64,000 nucleotides of DNA, taken from the NCBI GenBank assembly GCA_933228675.1, contig OW121742.1, forward strand, positions 19,434,850 through 19,498,849. The letters are read 5' to 3'. Within the stretch, counting starts at the first letter, position 1. The number at the start of each line of letters is the position of its first letter. Shown one piece after another: positions 33,301-45,795 of the stretch. The DNA comes from Stomorhina lunata. Lineage: Eukaryota > Arthropoda > Insecta > Diptera > Rhiniidae. Under the pieces are notes generated by a model that made no database searches, was not told the origin of the DNA, and saw only the letters and a program-made list of their open reading frames with translations. The position numbers and the translations under genes are program-made.

Positions 33301-34067
33301 ATTAAATTTGATTTATAAGTTTGCCATAACACAATTTTTTGTTTATGAATGAAGGGTAGATATATAAACTATACTCTTTTATTGAGTCTAGTGGATGCTG
33401 TGGGGCATTTGAATATCTAGGATGTTTTGAGAACTTGCCGCTTAAAAGCTGAAATTTTAAAGAAATCAAAGTTACGGCAAAAACTTTAAGCCGATGTTAA
33501 ATTTACGGGTCTATATCAAATTATTTCGACCGTATAATTTTTCAAGAATATTTTTTGTGAAGAAATCATTTAAATGGTTTGAGCATTTTTTGAGATATGA
33601 ATGATAGAAGATATATATTTAATCGTTTGATGCTAGTAGATAAAATTTTAGAGACATAAACATTGAAATTTTGAAGAGACTAAGTAAGTTACTAAAGCAT
33701 ATCAACAAAACAACTACTCTAGAATATTTTAGTAAAGAAATCATTTAAATCGGTTTAATAGTTTCCGAGATATGGGTAATAAAACACAGTTTTACTTTTG
33801 ATTGAATAAAGCTAACGGGTGAAACTATTGAGATATCACCCTTTAAAACTTAACATTTTGTATAAATGGAAGTCACCACAAAAATCTTTTATCTTTTTTA
33901 ATAATTTTTTTCAAAATATCTCTGTAATTTGTTAACCGATTTTGAAACATTTACAACCTTTACCCAAAATTACTGAAATTTATATGGGGTTTTAAAATCA
34001 CAACACTTATATAATACTTTTTCCATTTTTATTTATTTCACACAAATTTTACAAAAGTCCTTTTTAA
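33301..34067. other. Gene-free spacer with a ~178-bp direct repeat
   Basis: GAAATCATTTAAATGGTTTG (about 33563) and GAAATCATTTAAATCGGTTT (about 33737) start two related blocks with GAGATATG and a later AT-rich match. Likely a fragment of a dispersed repeat. The minus-strand polyadenylation signal of gene C lies near 34030. Confidence 0.45.
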
Positions 34068-34847
34068 TTAATAATAAAATCCATTGGAGTAAAAATGTTT
34101 AGTCAAGGGATAACCATATGTATACAATTTGGGCACCAAAGTCTTCGCAACGGGCACACTGGCAACGGCCACTGGGGATGAGACCAACAATTTATGAGGC
34201 TTTTCTTCTATGTAAACAGCGCTGGCCGGGGCAAGGGCCACCTTAAAGGAATCCGCCAAGGGCTGAGACAATTCCACAGAGCGAACATTGGCTGGATTTG
34301 AAGCAGATTTAGGGTGAGCGGCTGTAGACTCTGCCAAGCGCAACCCGCCTGACGTATAAACTGTCTCACCAGTCGAACGAGTTGAGGCCAACGACTCAGT
34401 ATCGGAAGTTGGGGAAATGATGGAAACTGAATCTGTGGTATCGGCAGCTGAGGAAATTGTATGGGAAACTGACGGCTCTGAGCGAAATGTCTCCTGTTGC
34501 ACTGGCTTGGGTAAGTTGGTGGCGGCAACATGAAAGCCACTATCATCAGCGGTATAGTCAACAGTTTGTAAGATATCGTTAGCATCACGATAGGAATAGG
34601 AGCCTCGAGTGACACCATCTAATGAACGCACCTCCTGTTTGGTGGACAAAGGATCACTGTAGCCATAGGCATATTGTCCCAATTCATCTTGTGTATGATA
34701 TTGATGTTGCACGGGGGTAATAATCGTGGAGCTTTGACTGCCGTAGACAAAGGGATATGAGCGTAATGTTGGTGCCACCAAATAGTTTAAGCTAGCCGCT
34801 TGACTAACTGCCACGGCTAAGGCCAAGAAAGTATAACAAATTTTCAT
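34068..34847 (-). CDS. RR-1 cuticular protein C (259 aa)
   Basis: Single-exon minus-strand paralogue of the gene at 29868. Signal peptide 1 to about 18. RR-1 domain at about 56-113, with GQYAYGYSDPLSTKQEVRS, the DGVTRGSYSYRDAND core and TVDYTADDSGFHVAATNLP. It then has a Ser/Thr-rich stretch (about 124-170), an Ala/Val-rich region, and a Tyr-rich end. It lacks the duplicated PVQDTPEV segment of gene B. The promoter and 5'UTR share motifs with gene B, so the pair is probably co-expressed. Open frames on the other strand or frame are shadows. Confidence 0.9.
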   Translation of the reverse strand: MKICYTFLALAVAVSQAASLNYLVAPTLRSYPFVYGSQSSTIITPVQHQYHTQDELGQYAYGYSDPLSTKQEVRSLDGVTRGSYSYRDANDILQTVDYTADDSGFHVAATNLPKPVQQETFRSEPSVSHTISSAADTTDSVSIISPTSDTESLASTRSTGETVYTSGGLRLAESTAAHPKSASNPANVRSVELSQPLADSFKVALAPASAVYIEEKPHKLLVSSPVAVASVPVAKTLVPKLYTYGYPLTKHFYSNGFYY

Positions 34848-35000
34848 TTTGTCAACTGGATTAAAACTGATCCCTTTTTATGTATATTTTATTTTTATTT
34901 GAGTTTAAAAAGCGCTGCTAGTTTAAATTGACGTTAACTAGTACTCGCCTTAAAAAGGTCTGATGCTGTCGTTTAGAATTCTTAATCCTTTTATACTTGT
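34848..35000 (-). promoter_or_regulatory. Promoter and 5'UTR of cuticular gene C
   Basis: On the minus strand, TATAAAAGG (34987-34995), an ATCAGA initiator-like site about 33 bases on, then GCGAGTACTAGT (34938-34949) and CTAGCAGCGCT (34911-34921), the same order as upstream of gene B. Confidence 0.75.
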
Positions 35001-35260
35001 TCTTGATTGCGGTTACAGATCTCTGCCAGTTTTTCAACACCTTTTTTTTATTGTATTATGGTGATCTTATTTTGTAACTATTGTATTCCTTGGCTCAATA
35101 CTTTAGATTTGCTTTACTAGGTCTTAGCAACATTATTTTTATACCCTACACTACCATAGGTAGAAAAAGTTTTATAAGTTTGTGTGATTGTTTGTAACGC
35201 ATAGAGATATTTTTGTAACCGCCAGCTTCGGTTGAGAATATGTATCGTTTCCAATTATGA
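35001..35260. other. Spacer with dispersed-repeat end
   Basis: TTTTATACCCTACACTACCA near 35137 is the complement of the GGTGGTGTAGGGTAT-type end of the dispersed fly repeat. Nothing else is recognised. Confidence 0.45.
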
Positions 35261-38110
35261 TTTTCTATAGAAAAATTTTATATCGAAAATTTTCTATAGA
35301 AAAATTTTATATCGAAAATTTTCTATAGAAAAATTTTATAACGAAAATTTTCTGTGGAAAAATTTTATAACGAAAATTTTCTGTAGAAAAATTTTATAAC
35401 GAAAATTTTCTGTAGAAAAATTTTATAACGAAAACTTTCTGTAGAAAAATTTTATAACGAAAATTTGCTATATAACGAAAATTTTCTATAGAAAAATTTT
35501 ATAACGAAAATTTTCTATAGAAAAATTTTATAACGAAAATTTTCTATAGAAAAATTTTATAACGAAAATTTTCTATAGAAAAATTTTATAACGAAAATTT
35601 TCTATAGAACAATTTTATAACGAAAATTTTCTATAGAAAAATTTTATAACGAAAATTTTCTATAGAAAAATTTTATAACGAAAATTTTCTGTAGAAAAAT
35701 TTTATAACGAAAATTTTCTGTAGAAAAATTTTATAACGAAAATTTTCTGTAGAAAAATTTTATAACGAAAATTTTCTGTAGAAAAATTTTATAACGAAAA
35801 TTTTCTGTAGAAAAATTTTATAACGAAAATTTTCTGTAGAAAAATTTTATAACGAAAATTTTCTGTAGAAAAATTTTATAACGAAAATTTTCTGTAGAAA
35901 AATTTTATAACGAAAATTTTCTGTAGAAAAATTTTATAACGAAAATTTTCTGTAGAAAAATTTTATAACGAAAATTTTCTGTAGAAAAATTTTATAACGA
36001 AAATTTTCTGTAGAAAAATTTTATAACGAAAATTTTCTGTAGAAAAATTTTATAACGAAAATTTTCTGTAGAAAAATTTTATAACGAAAATTTTCTGTAG
36101 AAAAATTTTATAACGAAAATTTTCTGTAGAAAAATTTTATAACGAAAATTTTCTGTAGAAAAATTTTATAACGAAAATTTTCTGTAGAAAAATTTTATAA
36201 CGAAAATTTTCTGTAGAAAAATTTTATAACGAAAATTTTCTGTAGAAAAATTTTATAACGAAAATTTTCTGTAGAAAAATTTTATAACGAAAATTTGCTA
36301 TAGAAAAATTTGATGACGAAAATTTTCTATAGAAAAATTTTATAACGAAAATTTTCTATAGAAAAATTTTATAACGAAAATTTTCTATAGAAAAATTTTA
36401 TAACGAAAATTTTCTATAGAAAAATTTTGTAACGAAAATTTCCTATAGAAAAATTTTATAACGAACATTTTCTATAGAAAAATTTGATGACGAAAATTTT
36501 CTATAGAAAAATTTTATAACGAAAATTTTCTATAGAAAAATTTTATAACGAAAATTTTCTATAGAAAAATTTTATAACGAAAATTTTCTATAGAAAAATT
36601 TTACAACGAAAATTTTCTATAGAAAAATTTTATAACGAAAATTTTCTATAGAAAAATTTTATAACGAAAATTTTCTATAGAAAAATTTTATAACGAAAAT
36701 TTTCTATAGAAAAATTTTATAACGAAAATTTTCTATAGAAAAATTTTATAACGAAAATTTTCTATAAAAAAATTTATAACGAAAATTTTCTATAGAAAAA
36801 TTTTATAACGAAAATTTTCTATAGAAAAATTTTTAAACGAACATTTTCTATAGAAAAATTTTATAACGAAAATTTTTTATAGAAAAATTTTATAACGAAA
36901 ATTTTCTATAGAAAAATTTTATAACGAAAATTTTCTATAGAAAAATTTTTTAACGAAAATTTTCTATAGAAAAATTTTAGAACGAAAATTTTCTATAGAA
37001 AAATTTTATAACGAAAATTTTCTATAGAAAAATTTTATAACGAAAATTTTCTATAGAAAAATTTTATAACGAAAATTTTGTATAGAAAAATTTTATAACG
37101 AAAATTTTCTATAGAAAAATTTTATAACGAAAATTTTCTATAGAAAAATTTTATAACGAAAATTTTCTATAGAAAAATTTTACAACGAAAATTTTCTATA
37201 GAAAAATTTTATAACGAAAATTTTCTATTGAAAAATTTTTTAAAGAAAATTTTCTATAGAAAAATTTTAGAACGAAAATTTTCTATAGAAAAATTTTAGA
37301 ACGAAAATTTTCTATAGAAACATTTTTTAACGAAAATTTTCTATAGAAAAATTTTAGAACGAAAATTTTCTATAGAAAAATTTTATAACGAAAATTTTCT
37401 ATAGAAAAATTTTATAACGAAAATTTTCTATAGAAAAATTTTATAACGAAAATTTTCTATAGAACAATTTTATAACGAAAATTTTCTATAGAAAAATTTT
37501 ATAACGAAAATTTTGTAAAGAAAAATTTTATAACGAAAATTTTCTATAGAAAAATTTTATAACCAAAATTTTCTATAGAAAAATTTTATAACGAAAATTT
37601 TCTATAGAAAAATTTTACAACGAAAATTTTCTATAGAAAAATTTTATAACGAAAATTTTCTATAGAAAAATTTTATAACGAAAATTTTCTATAGAAAAAT
37701 TTTATAACGAAAATTTTCTATTGAAAAATTTTTTAAAGAAAATTTTCTATAGAAAAATTTTAGAACGAAAATTTTCTATAGAAAAATTTTACAACGAAAA
37801 TTTTCTATAGAAACATTTTTTAACGAAAATTTTCTATAGAAAAATTTTAGAACGAAAATTTTCTATAGAAAAATTTTATAACGAAAATTTTCTATAGAAA
37901 AATTTTATAACGAAAATTTTCTATAGAAAAATTTTATAACGAAAATTTTCTATAGAACAATTTTATAACGAAAATTTTCTATAGAAAAATTTTATAACGA
38001 AAATTTTGTAAAGAAAAATTTTACATCAAAAATTTTCTATAAAAAAATTGGGTATCGAAAATTTTATATATGAAAATTTTGTACAGAAAATTTTCTATAA
38101 AGCAAAAATA
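35260..38110 (+). repeat. 29-bp minisatellite, large and homogeneous
   Basis: About 98 copies of a 29-bp unit, AACGAAAATTTTCTATAG plus AAAAATTTTAT. A CTGTAG variant dominates roughly 35345-36290 and a CTATAG variant the rest. The mark CTATTGAAAAATTTTTTAAAG recurs at about 37225 and 37718, 493 bp apart, exactly 17 units. Confidence 0.95.
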
Positions 38111-38865
38111 CAGGTGTATGGTATCATAAGTTCGTCCTTAATGGACAATATTACTTTTATGCATTTTTTCTATGATGTCGCATGAAAAAGTAGTTGATTG
38201 CAAAGTTATTCTTCTTATTCCAGCCGAAGTTTGTCGAAATGGATCATTATGTTGGCTGGATCTTGTTAAAAATATGTTGCAGTTGATCACATTTTTTATA
38301 AGATCTTTTTTGTTGTCTGTAACTTAATTGATTTTTCAAAGTCATTTTTCATGTTGTGTTATATTTTTGTATGTTAGTAACCTTTTGTCTGTTTGTTTAC
38401 TGTTCCACACTCAATCCTTCGCTCATTTCAACTCTGATATTTTTTTTTTGTTTGATTTGAGATCATATTTCAATTTTATTTCTGCTGCCAACAACGACAT
38501 CTTTTTTAAAAAGGTTGGAAATTTTGAATTTATTGTCGAAAAATAGATTTAGAATTTCTTTGATGAAGATTCTTTTTATAGTTCTTAGCATTTGATGATT
38601 GATTTGTAAAGAAATTGTTAGAGTGCAAGAAACCTTAATGAAAGCATCGGCGAAATATTTTTTTTCTTTGAGAAGTTATTAGAATTGTAAGGACTTAAAA
38701 AGAAAATATAGTAGAGTGGTTATTAAAACCACATTAAAAAAAAAAATTTAAATATAATTTGCAAAAATTAAAAAAAATAAATACAATTCTTATAGGATAA
38801 CTTTCAATTTCAAATATTAATAGAAAAATTTAAAAATTTTTAGGAAATATTTAAAATTTTTATAA
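38111..38865. other. Gene-free spacer
   Basis: AT-rich unique sequence. A 72-codon frame at 38328 has no recognisable features and is probably chance. Confidence 0.45.
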
Positions 38866-41020
38866 AAAAAATTTCGATACCAAATTTTTTTACAGAAAAA
38901 TTTTCGATTTTCAATTTTTATGGAAAAATTTTAATAGAAAATATTTTATAGAAAAATTTTCTATATCAAATTTTTATAGAAAAATTTTCGATGTTAAGTT
39001 TTGATAGAAAATTTTCGATGTTAAATTTTGATAGAAAAATTTTCGATGTTAAACTTTTATAGAAAAATTTTCGATGTTAAATTTTTATAGAAACATTTTC
39101 GATGTTAAATTTTTATAGAAAAATTTTCGATGTTAAATTTTTATAGAAAAAAATTGTCGATTTTAAATTTTTAATGGAAAAATTTTCGATGTTAAATTTT
39201 TAATGGAAAAATTTTCGATGTTAAATTTTTAATGGAAAAATTTTCGATGTTAAATTTTCATAGAAAAATTTTCGATGTTAAATTTTTATAGAAAAATTTT
39301 CGATATTAAATTTTAATAGAAAAATTTTCGATGTTTAATTTTTATAGAAATGTTGTTAAATTTTTATAGAAACATTTTCGATGTTAAACTTTTATAGAAA
39401 AATTTTCGATGTTAAATTTTTATAGAAACATTTTCGATGTTTAATTTTTATAGAAAAATTTTCGATGTTAAATTTTTATAGAACAATTTTGGATAGTAAA
39501 TTTTTATATAAAAATTTTGGATAGTAAATTTAGATAGAAAAATGTTCGATGTTAAATTTTTATAGAAACATTTTCGATGTTAATTTTTTATAGAAAAATT
39601 TTCGATGTTGGATTTATATAGAAAAAAATTGTCGATTTTAAATTTTTAATAGAAAAATTTTGGATGTTAAATTTGTATAGAAAAATTTTGGATTTTAAAT
39701 TTTTATAAAAAAATTTTCGATGTTAAATTTTTATAGAAACATTTTTGATGTTAAATTTTTATAGAAAAATTTTTGATGTTAAAATTTTAAAGCAAAATTT
39801 TCGATGTTAAATTTTTATCAAAAAATTTTCGAAGTTAAATTTTTATAGAAAAATTTTCAAAGTTAAATTTTTATAGAAAAATGTTCGATGTAAAATTTTT
39901 ATAGAAAAATTTTCGATATTAAATTTTTAAAGAAAAATTTTCGAAGTTAATTTTTTATAAAAAAATTTTCGATGTTAAATTTTTATAGAAATATTTTCGA
40001 TGTTTAATTTTCCTAGAAAAATTTTCGATGTTTAATTTTAAATGAAAAATTTTTGATGTTAAAGAAAAAAAATTTTCGATGTTAAAATTTTATCGAAATA
40101 TTTTCTATATTAAATTTTAAATTTTTGTAGAAAATGTTTTGATGTTAAGTTCTTATAGAAAATTTTCTATGTTCTATGTTAATTTTTTATAGAAAAATTT
40201 TTGATGTTTAATTTTTATAGAAAAACTTTTATAGCAAAATTTTCGATCTTAAATCATTATAGAAAAATGTTTGATGTTAAATTTTTACAAAAAAATGTTG
40301 GATGTTAAATTTTCATAGAAAAATTTTCTATTGTTAATCTTTAGAGCAAAATTTTCTATGTTAAATTTTTATAAAAAAAATTTTCATGTTTAATTTTTAT
40401 AGAAAAATTTTCCATGTTAAATTTATATAGAAAAATGTTTATAGAAAAATGTTCGTGTTAAATTTTTATAGAGAAATTTTCCATCTAAAATTTTTATATA
40501 AAAATTTCCGATGTCAAATTTTTTATATTTCAGTTTTTTAGAAAAATTTTAAAAGTAAAATTTTTAAAGAAAAATTTTCGATATTAATTTTTATATACAA
40601 TTTTTCGATATTGTTATGTTTAGAAAAATTTTCGATGCCAAATTTTTATAAAAAAAATGTTGATGCTAAATTTATATAGGAAAATTTTCGATGTGAAATT
40701 TTTATAGAAAAATTTTCGATATTGAAATTTTATAGAAATATTTAAGATGTTGAATGTTTATAGGAAAATTTTCAATGTCAAATTTAAATAAAAAAATATT
40801 CAATGTGAAATTTGTTAAAGTTTTATAGAAAAATTTTTAATGTCAAGTTTAAATAAAAATATATTCAATGTGAAATTTTTTAGAAAAATTTTCGATGTAA
40901 AATTTTTATAGAATAATTTTTTATCTAAAATTTTTATAGAAAAATTTTAAATCAGAAATTGTTATAGAAAATTATTGATGTAAAATATTTGTATAACAAT
41001 TTTCGATTTCAAATTTTAAG
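38866..41020 (-). repeat. 28-bp minisatellite, degenerate
   Basis: About 75 copies of TTTTCGATGTTAAATTTTTATAGAAAAA with many substitutions and length changes, more decayed toward the right. Confidence 0.9.
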
Positions 41021-41452
41021 CTCCTAATAAAAGACCCTTTATAATTCTCAAAAGAAATTCTCTAAAGGACAATAAAAAAATTTTGATGCCTATGAGTCAA
41101 TGTTGCAAGGAAGCCTTTATTATAACTTTGTATTAAAAAAAGCGTAATAGGACCTCCCTGTATTTGTTAAAAAAAGGAAGTCGGATTAATTTAAGTGCCA
41201 TTCCGTATTTTATCTAAAAAACATAAAGTTCAAAAAAATAATCTAAAAAAGTACCATTTCAATCTACGAAAAACTCTAAGTGTTGATATGCAATAAATTT
41301 ACTTTATCTGATATCAAAACAAAAAGATCATTGCCGCCCTTTGTGTCGGGCAGATAACATTCAATTCAACTAAATATAGACAAATTATATTTGAAAACTT
41401 CTGGTCGTATCTCAATCGAAAAAAACCCTGCGAAACCATAAATAAAACATAC
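41021..41452. other. Gene-free spacer
   Basis: Unique AT-rich sequence adjoining the exon-like segment at 41453. Nothing recognised. Confidence 0.4.
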
Positions 41453-41497
41453 CTAGATATCACGTACGGATCTGGTCGGTGGTGATCTTGTCCATTA
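41453..41497 (-). CDS. Candidate 45-bp cassette microexon of an unknown gene
   Basis: On the minus strand a pyrimidine-rich TTTTGTTTTTTAG acceptor precedes 45 bases of about 47% GC, followed by a GTATGT donor. One frame is open across it, encoding NGQDHHRPDPYVIS with split codons at both ends (phase 2 on each side), so the exon could be included or skipped without changing frame. The composition stands out from its surroundings. The parent gene is not identified; other exons would have to lie beyond minisatellite arrays. It could be chance. Confidence 0.4.
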
Positions 41498-42021
41498 CTA
41501 AAAAACAAAATCAGACAAAAGACAATTGATTCAAGATTTCGCTTTGTTGTTTTAAGTACTTTTAAAATTATTGCAGGTCAGATGATTTTGGCCAAAAAAC
41601 ACAAAGAAGGAAAAGTACCACTAAAAATGCAAACAATAAAATAAATTAAATAACAATTGTAAATTGAATGTTTGGCTTTTTTAGGCACGTACTCCTTCCT
41701 CCTTCTCCTTCGTTGTACTTTCAGAATTGAGATGATCTTGTTGAAATTGTTAAGATTAAAAAAAATTATTTTACTTAAAGAAAGGAAAGGCCAGGTTTTG
41801 TGTGTGTAACGGTTAAACGATCAAATAATGTTAAATTGTTGCTTATTTATTTGTTTAGAGTTCGTAAAAAGATGTGCCACCAAAAGAGATCTAGACTTAA
41901 GAAGCATGTTCGTACATGAACATTCACGATGACAGTACAATTCAAGGTAAGTGAAGGCCAAGGTCTGATTTAAACTGAATGGATGCACATTTTGTTGTAA
42001 ACGGCTACATGTACATTTATA
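41498..42021. other. Gene-free spacer
   Basis: Contains a long pyrimidine tract (about 41693-41725) and no convincing gene. Confidence 0.4.
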
Positions 42022-42217
42022 CACTGCGTTTCACTTGAATAGCGCACCCAATGGATAAAGAACAATAAAAAGCACATAAACGCACAAACAAACATACATT
42101 TCAAGAGCACGTGTGTGTGCCTTAGATTTCTCTCATTGGATAATAGTCTCCATTAGTTGTTTTTGCTACTCTTTCTAATTCAATGTGTAAGGTGGGCTAT
42201 TCAAGTTACACGCAGTG
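42022..42217. mobile_element. Tc1/mariner-like MITE
   Basis: 196-bp element with ~27-bp terminal inverted repeats starting CACTGCGT (left CACTGCGTTTCACTTGAATA, right GGTGGGCTATTCAAGT...CGCAGTG), flanked by TA on both sides (42020-42021, 42218-42219). No coding capacity. A second copy of the right end is at 45699. Confidence 0.78.
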
Positions 42218-42274
42218 TAAACTATTGTTGTTTTTGTTGATCGACATATAGGCTTTGTTGTCTTACAAGGATTT

Positions 42275-44780
42275 TCGATATTAATTTTTTTTAGAAAAAT
42301 TTTCGATGTTAAATTTTTATAGAAAATATTTTTAAATTCTTATAGAAAAAAATTTGATGTTAAATTTATATAGAAAAATTGTCGATGTAAAATTTAGAAA
42401 AATTTTCGATATTCAATTTTCTTTCTTGGAAATTTTTAAAGAAAAATTTTTGATATTAAATTTTTAAAGAAAAATGTTCAATGTTAATTTTTTATAGAAA
42501 AATTTTGATTTTAAATTTTTATAGGAAAATTTTCGATGTTAAATTTTTTTGGCAAAATGTTCGATGTAAAATTTTTATAGAAAATTTTCGATGTCAAATT
42601 TTTATTGATAATTTAGATGTTAAATTTTTATAGACAAATTTTCGATGTTAAATTTTTATAGAATTATGTTCGATGTAAAATTTTTATAGAAAAATTATCG
42701 ATGTTAAATTTTTATAGAAAAATTTTCGATGTTATATTTTTATAGAAAAAATTTTGATGCTAAATTTGTATATAGATATATAAACATTTTTAATGTTAAA
42801 ATTTTCGAAATTAATTTTTTCATAGAAAAGTTTTCGAAAATAAATTTTTATAGAATAATTTTTGATCTTAAATCTTTATCGAAAAATTTTTATAGAAAAA
42901 TTTTCGGTGTTCAATTTTTAACGAAAAATTTTCGATGTTAAATTTTTATAGAAAAATTTTCGATGTTAAATTTTTATAGAAAAATTTTCGATGTTAAATT
43001 TTTATAGAAAAAATTTCGATATAAAATTTTTGTAGAAAAATTTTCAATATTAAATTTTTAAAGACAAATTTTTGATATTAAATGTTTATATTAGACAAAT
43101 TTTCTGTCTGTTACAATAATAAATAAATGTAACAGATTTGGGATCAAATGCGAATAGTCATTCTTTTTGACAAATTTTTTTTTTTTTAATTTTATAGAAA
43201 ATTTTCGATATTAACTATTTTTAAACAAAATTTTCGATAAAAAAATTTTCCATGTTAAATTTTTATAGAAAAATTTTCGATGTTAAATTTGTATAGAAAA
43301 ATTTTCGATAAAAAATTTTTATAGAAAAATTTTCGATGTTAAATTTTTGTAGAAAAATTATCGATGTTAAATTTTTATAGAAAAATTTTTGATGTTAAAT
43401 TTTTAAAGAAAAATTTACGATGTTATTTTTTTTTAGAAATATTTTCGATGTAACATTTTTAAAGAAAATTTTCTATATTAAATTTTTATAACAAAATTTT
43501 CGATGTTAAATTTTTATAAAAAAAATTTTCCATATTCAATCTTTTAGAAAGATTTTCGATGTTAATTTTTTATAAAAAAATTTTTGATGTATAACTTTTA
43601 TAGAAACATTTTTGATGTAAAATTTTTATAGAAAAATTTTCGATGTTAAATTTTTACAGAAAAATTTTCGATGTTAAATTTTTGTAGACAAATTTTCGAT
43701 ATTAAATTTTTAAAGAAAAATTTTCGATATTAAATTTTTAAAGAAAAATTTTCGATATTTAATTTTCAAAGAAAAATTTTCGATATTAAATTTTCAAAGA
43801 AAAATTTTCGACATTAAATTTTGAAAGAAAAATTTTCGATATTAAATTTTCAAAGAAAAATTTTCGGCATTAAATTTTGAAAGAAAAATTTTCGATATTA
43901 CATTTTTAAAGAAAAATTTTCGGTGTTAATTTTTTTTTTTAAAAATTTTCGATGTTAAATATTCGATGCTAAACTTTAATAGAAAAATTTTTGATTTTTA
44001 TATAATAGACATTTTTTTTTTAATTTTTATAGAAATGTAAAATTTTTATAGACAAATTTTCGATACAAAATTTTCAAAGAAAAATTTTCGATATTAAATT
44101 TTTAAAGAATAATTTTCGATATTACATTTTTAAAGAAAAATTTTCGGTGTTAAATTTTTTTAAAAACATTTTCGATGTTAAATTTTTAAAGAAAAATTTT
44201 CGATGTTAAATTTTTATAAAAATATTTTCGATGTAAAATTTTTATAGAAAAATTTTCGATGTTAAATTTTTATAGAAAAATTTTCGATATTAAATTCTTA
44301 TAGAAAAATAATCGATGTTAAATTTTTATAGAATAATTTTCGATGTTAAATTTTTATAGAAAAATTTTCGGTATAAAATTCTTATAGAAAAATTATCGAT
44401 GTTAAATTTTTATAGAAAAATTTTCGTTGTTAAATTTTTATAGAAAAATTTTTGATGTATCATTTTGATAGAAAATGTTCAATGATTAATTTTTGTAGAA
44501 AATTTTCGATATTAAATTTTTAAAGAAAAATTTTTGATTTAAAATTTTAATAGAAAAATGTTCGATGTTAAATTTTTATTAAAAAAAATTTCCTATGTAA
44601 AATTTTTGTAGAAAAATTTTTGATTTTTTATTTTTATAGAAAATTTTCGATATTAAATTTTTATAGAAAAATTTTCGATTTTTAAAGACAAATTTTTGAT
44701 ACTAAATTTTTATATAATGGACAAAGTTTCTTTAAAAAATTTTTATATAAAATTTTCGATGTTCAACTTTTATAGAAAAA
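42275..44780 (-). repeat. 28-bp minisatellite, degenerate
   Basis: About 85 copies of the TTTTCGATGTTAAATTTTTATAGAAAAA family, broken by unique sequence near 43110-43180. Confidence 0.88.
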
Positions 44781-44827
44781 ATTTCTTTTTTATTTGGGAA
44801 TTAATTATTCGAACTTTAGAATTGATT

Positions 44828-45443
44828 GAAAAATTAGGTTTAATCAGGCTTGAGTTCATTTAACTTTCAAATTATTAATTTTGAAAATTTGAAAAGTAAT
44901 TGTGGAGAAAAACTGAAAAAATTATTTTTGAACGCGGCTCAGTGGATTGCAATTTCTGTCCCGCCACAGGACGTCATCAGCACTTAGCGCCCTCGACCAC
45001 AGTCGAGTTGTCAAATTGCAGAGATAATCATCAATTTAACTCATTGAGTTTGATCGAACATCACTACGTTTAATTGATTGTGTATTCTCCTATTACTTGT
45101 TTTGCTCGATCTTTTCACTTGCCGTTGGCATGTAGAGAAGAACAAGACTTTTTGGTTTGATGCTATTTTTAGAATAGTAACAATGTTAACAACATATGTA
45201 TGTAAGTAAATTACATGAATGTATGTAAATGCAACGTGCCCTTTGCTTTTATTTATTTGGCAACTCGACTGTGGTCGAGGGCGCTAAGTGCTGATGACGT
45301 CCTGTGGCGGGACAGAAATTGCAATCCACTGAGCCGCGTTCAAAAATAATTTTTTCAGTTTTTCTCCACAATTACTTTTCAAATTTTCAAAATTAATAAT
45401 TTAAAAGTTAAATGAACTCAAGCCTGATTAAACCTAATTTTTC
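44828..45443. mobile_element. Foldback element with 187-bp inverted arms
   Basis: Left arm 44828-45014 and right arm 45257-45443 are near-perfect inverted copies, with a 242-bp loop. The GC-rich inner part includes TTCTGTCCCGCCACAGGACG and CATCAGCACTTAGCGCCC. The element interrupts a minisatellite. A related core occurs at 59499-59536. Confidence 0.9.
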
Positions 45444-45698
45444 GAAAAAATTTCTTTATACATTTTTTTTAGAAAAATTTGCGATATTAAATTTTTTAAA
45501 GACAAATTTTCGATGTTAAATTTTTATAGAAAAATTTTTGATGTTAAATTTTTACAGAAAAATTTTCGATGTTCAATTTTTATAGAAAAATTTTCGATGT
45601 TAAATTTTTAAAGAAAAATTTTGAATTCTGAAGTTTTATGAAAAAATTTACTATGTTAAAGTTTTATATAAGAATTTTAAATTTTTTTCAGAAAAAAT
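45444..45698 (-). repeat. 28-bp minisatellite, right part of the interrupted array
   Basis: About nine copies continuing the array on the other side of the foldback element. Confidence 0.85.
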
Positions 45699-45795
45699 TT
45701 GGTGGGCTATTCAAGTGAAACGCAGTGTAAATATGTATTTTCTTGTTGTTTTGTTGATCGACATATACGCTTTGTTGTCTTACAAGGATTGTTCA
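45699..45795 (+). repeat. Second copy of the MITE right end plus its flank
   Basis: GGTGGGCTATTCAAGT...CGCAGTGTA followed by GTTGATCGACATATACGCTT and TTGTTGTCTTACAAGGATT repeats 42191-42270 with a few changes. The 3.4-kb minisatellite and foldback block lies between the two copies. Confidence 0.8.

Noticed and set aside
34208..34618. 136-codon minus-strand frame within cuticular gene C
   Set aside because: Shifted-frame shadow of the RR-1 gene, with no signal peptide or domain.
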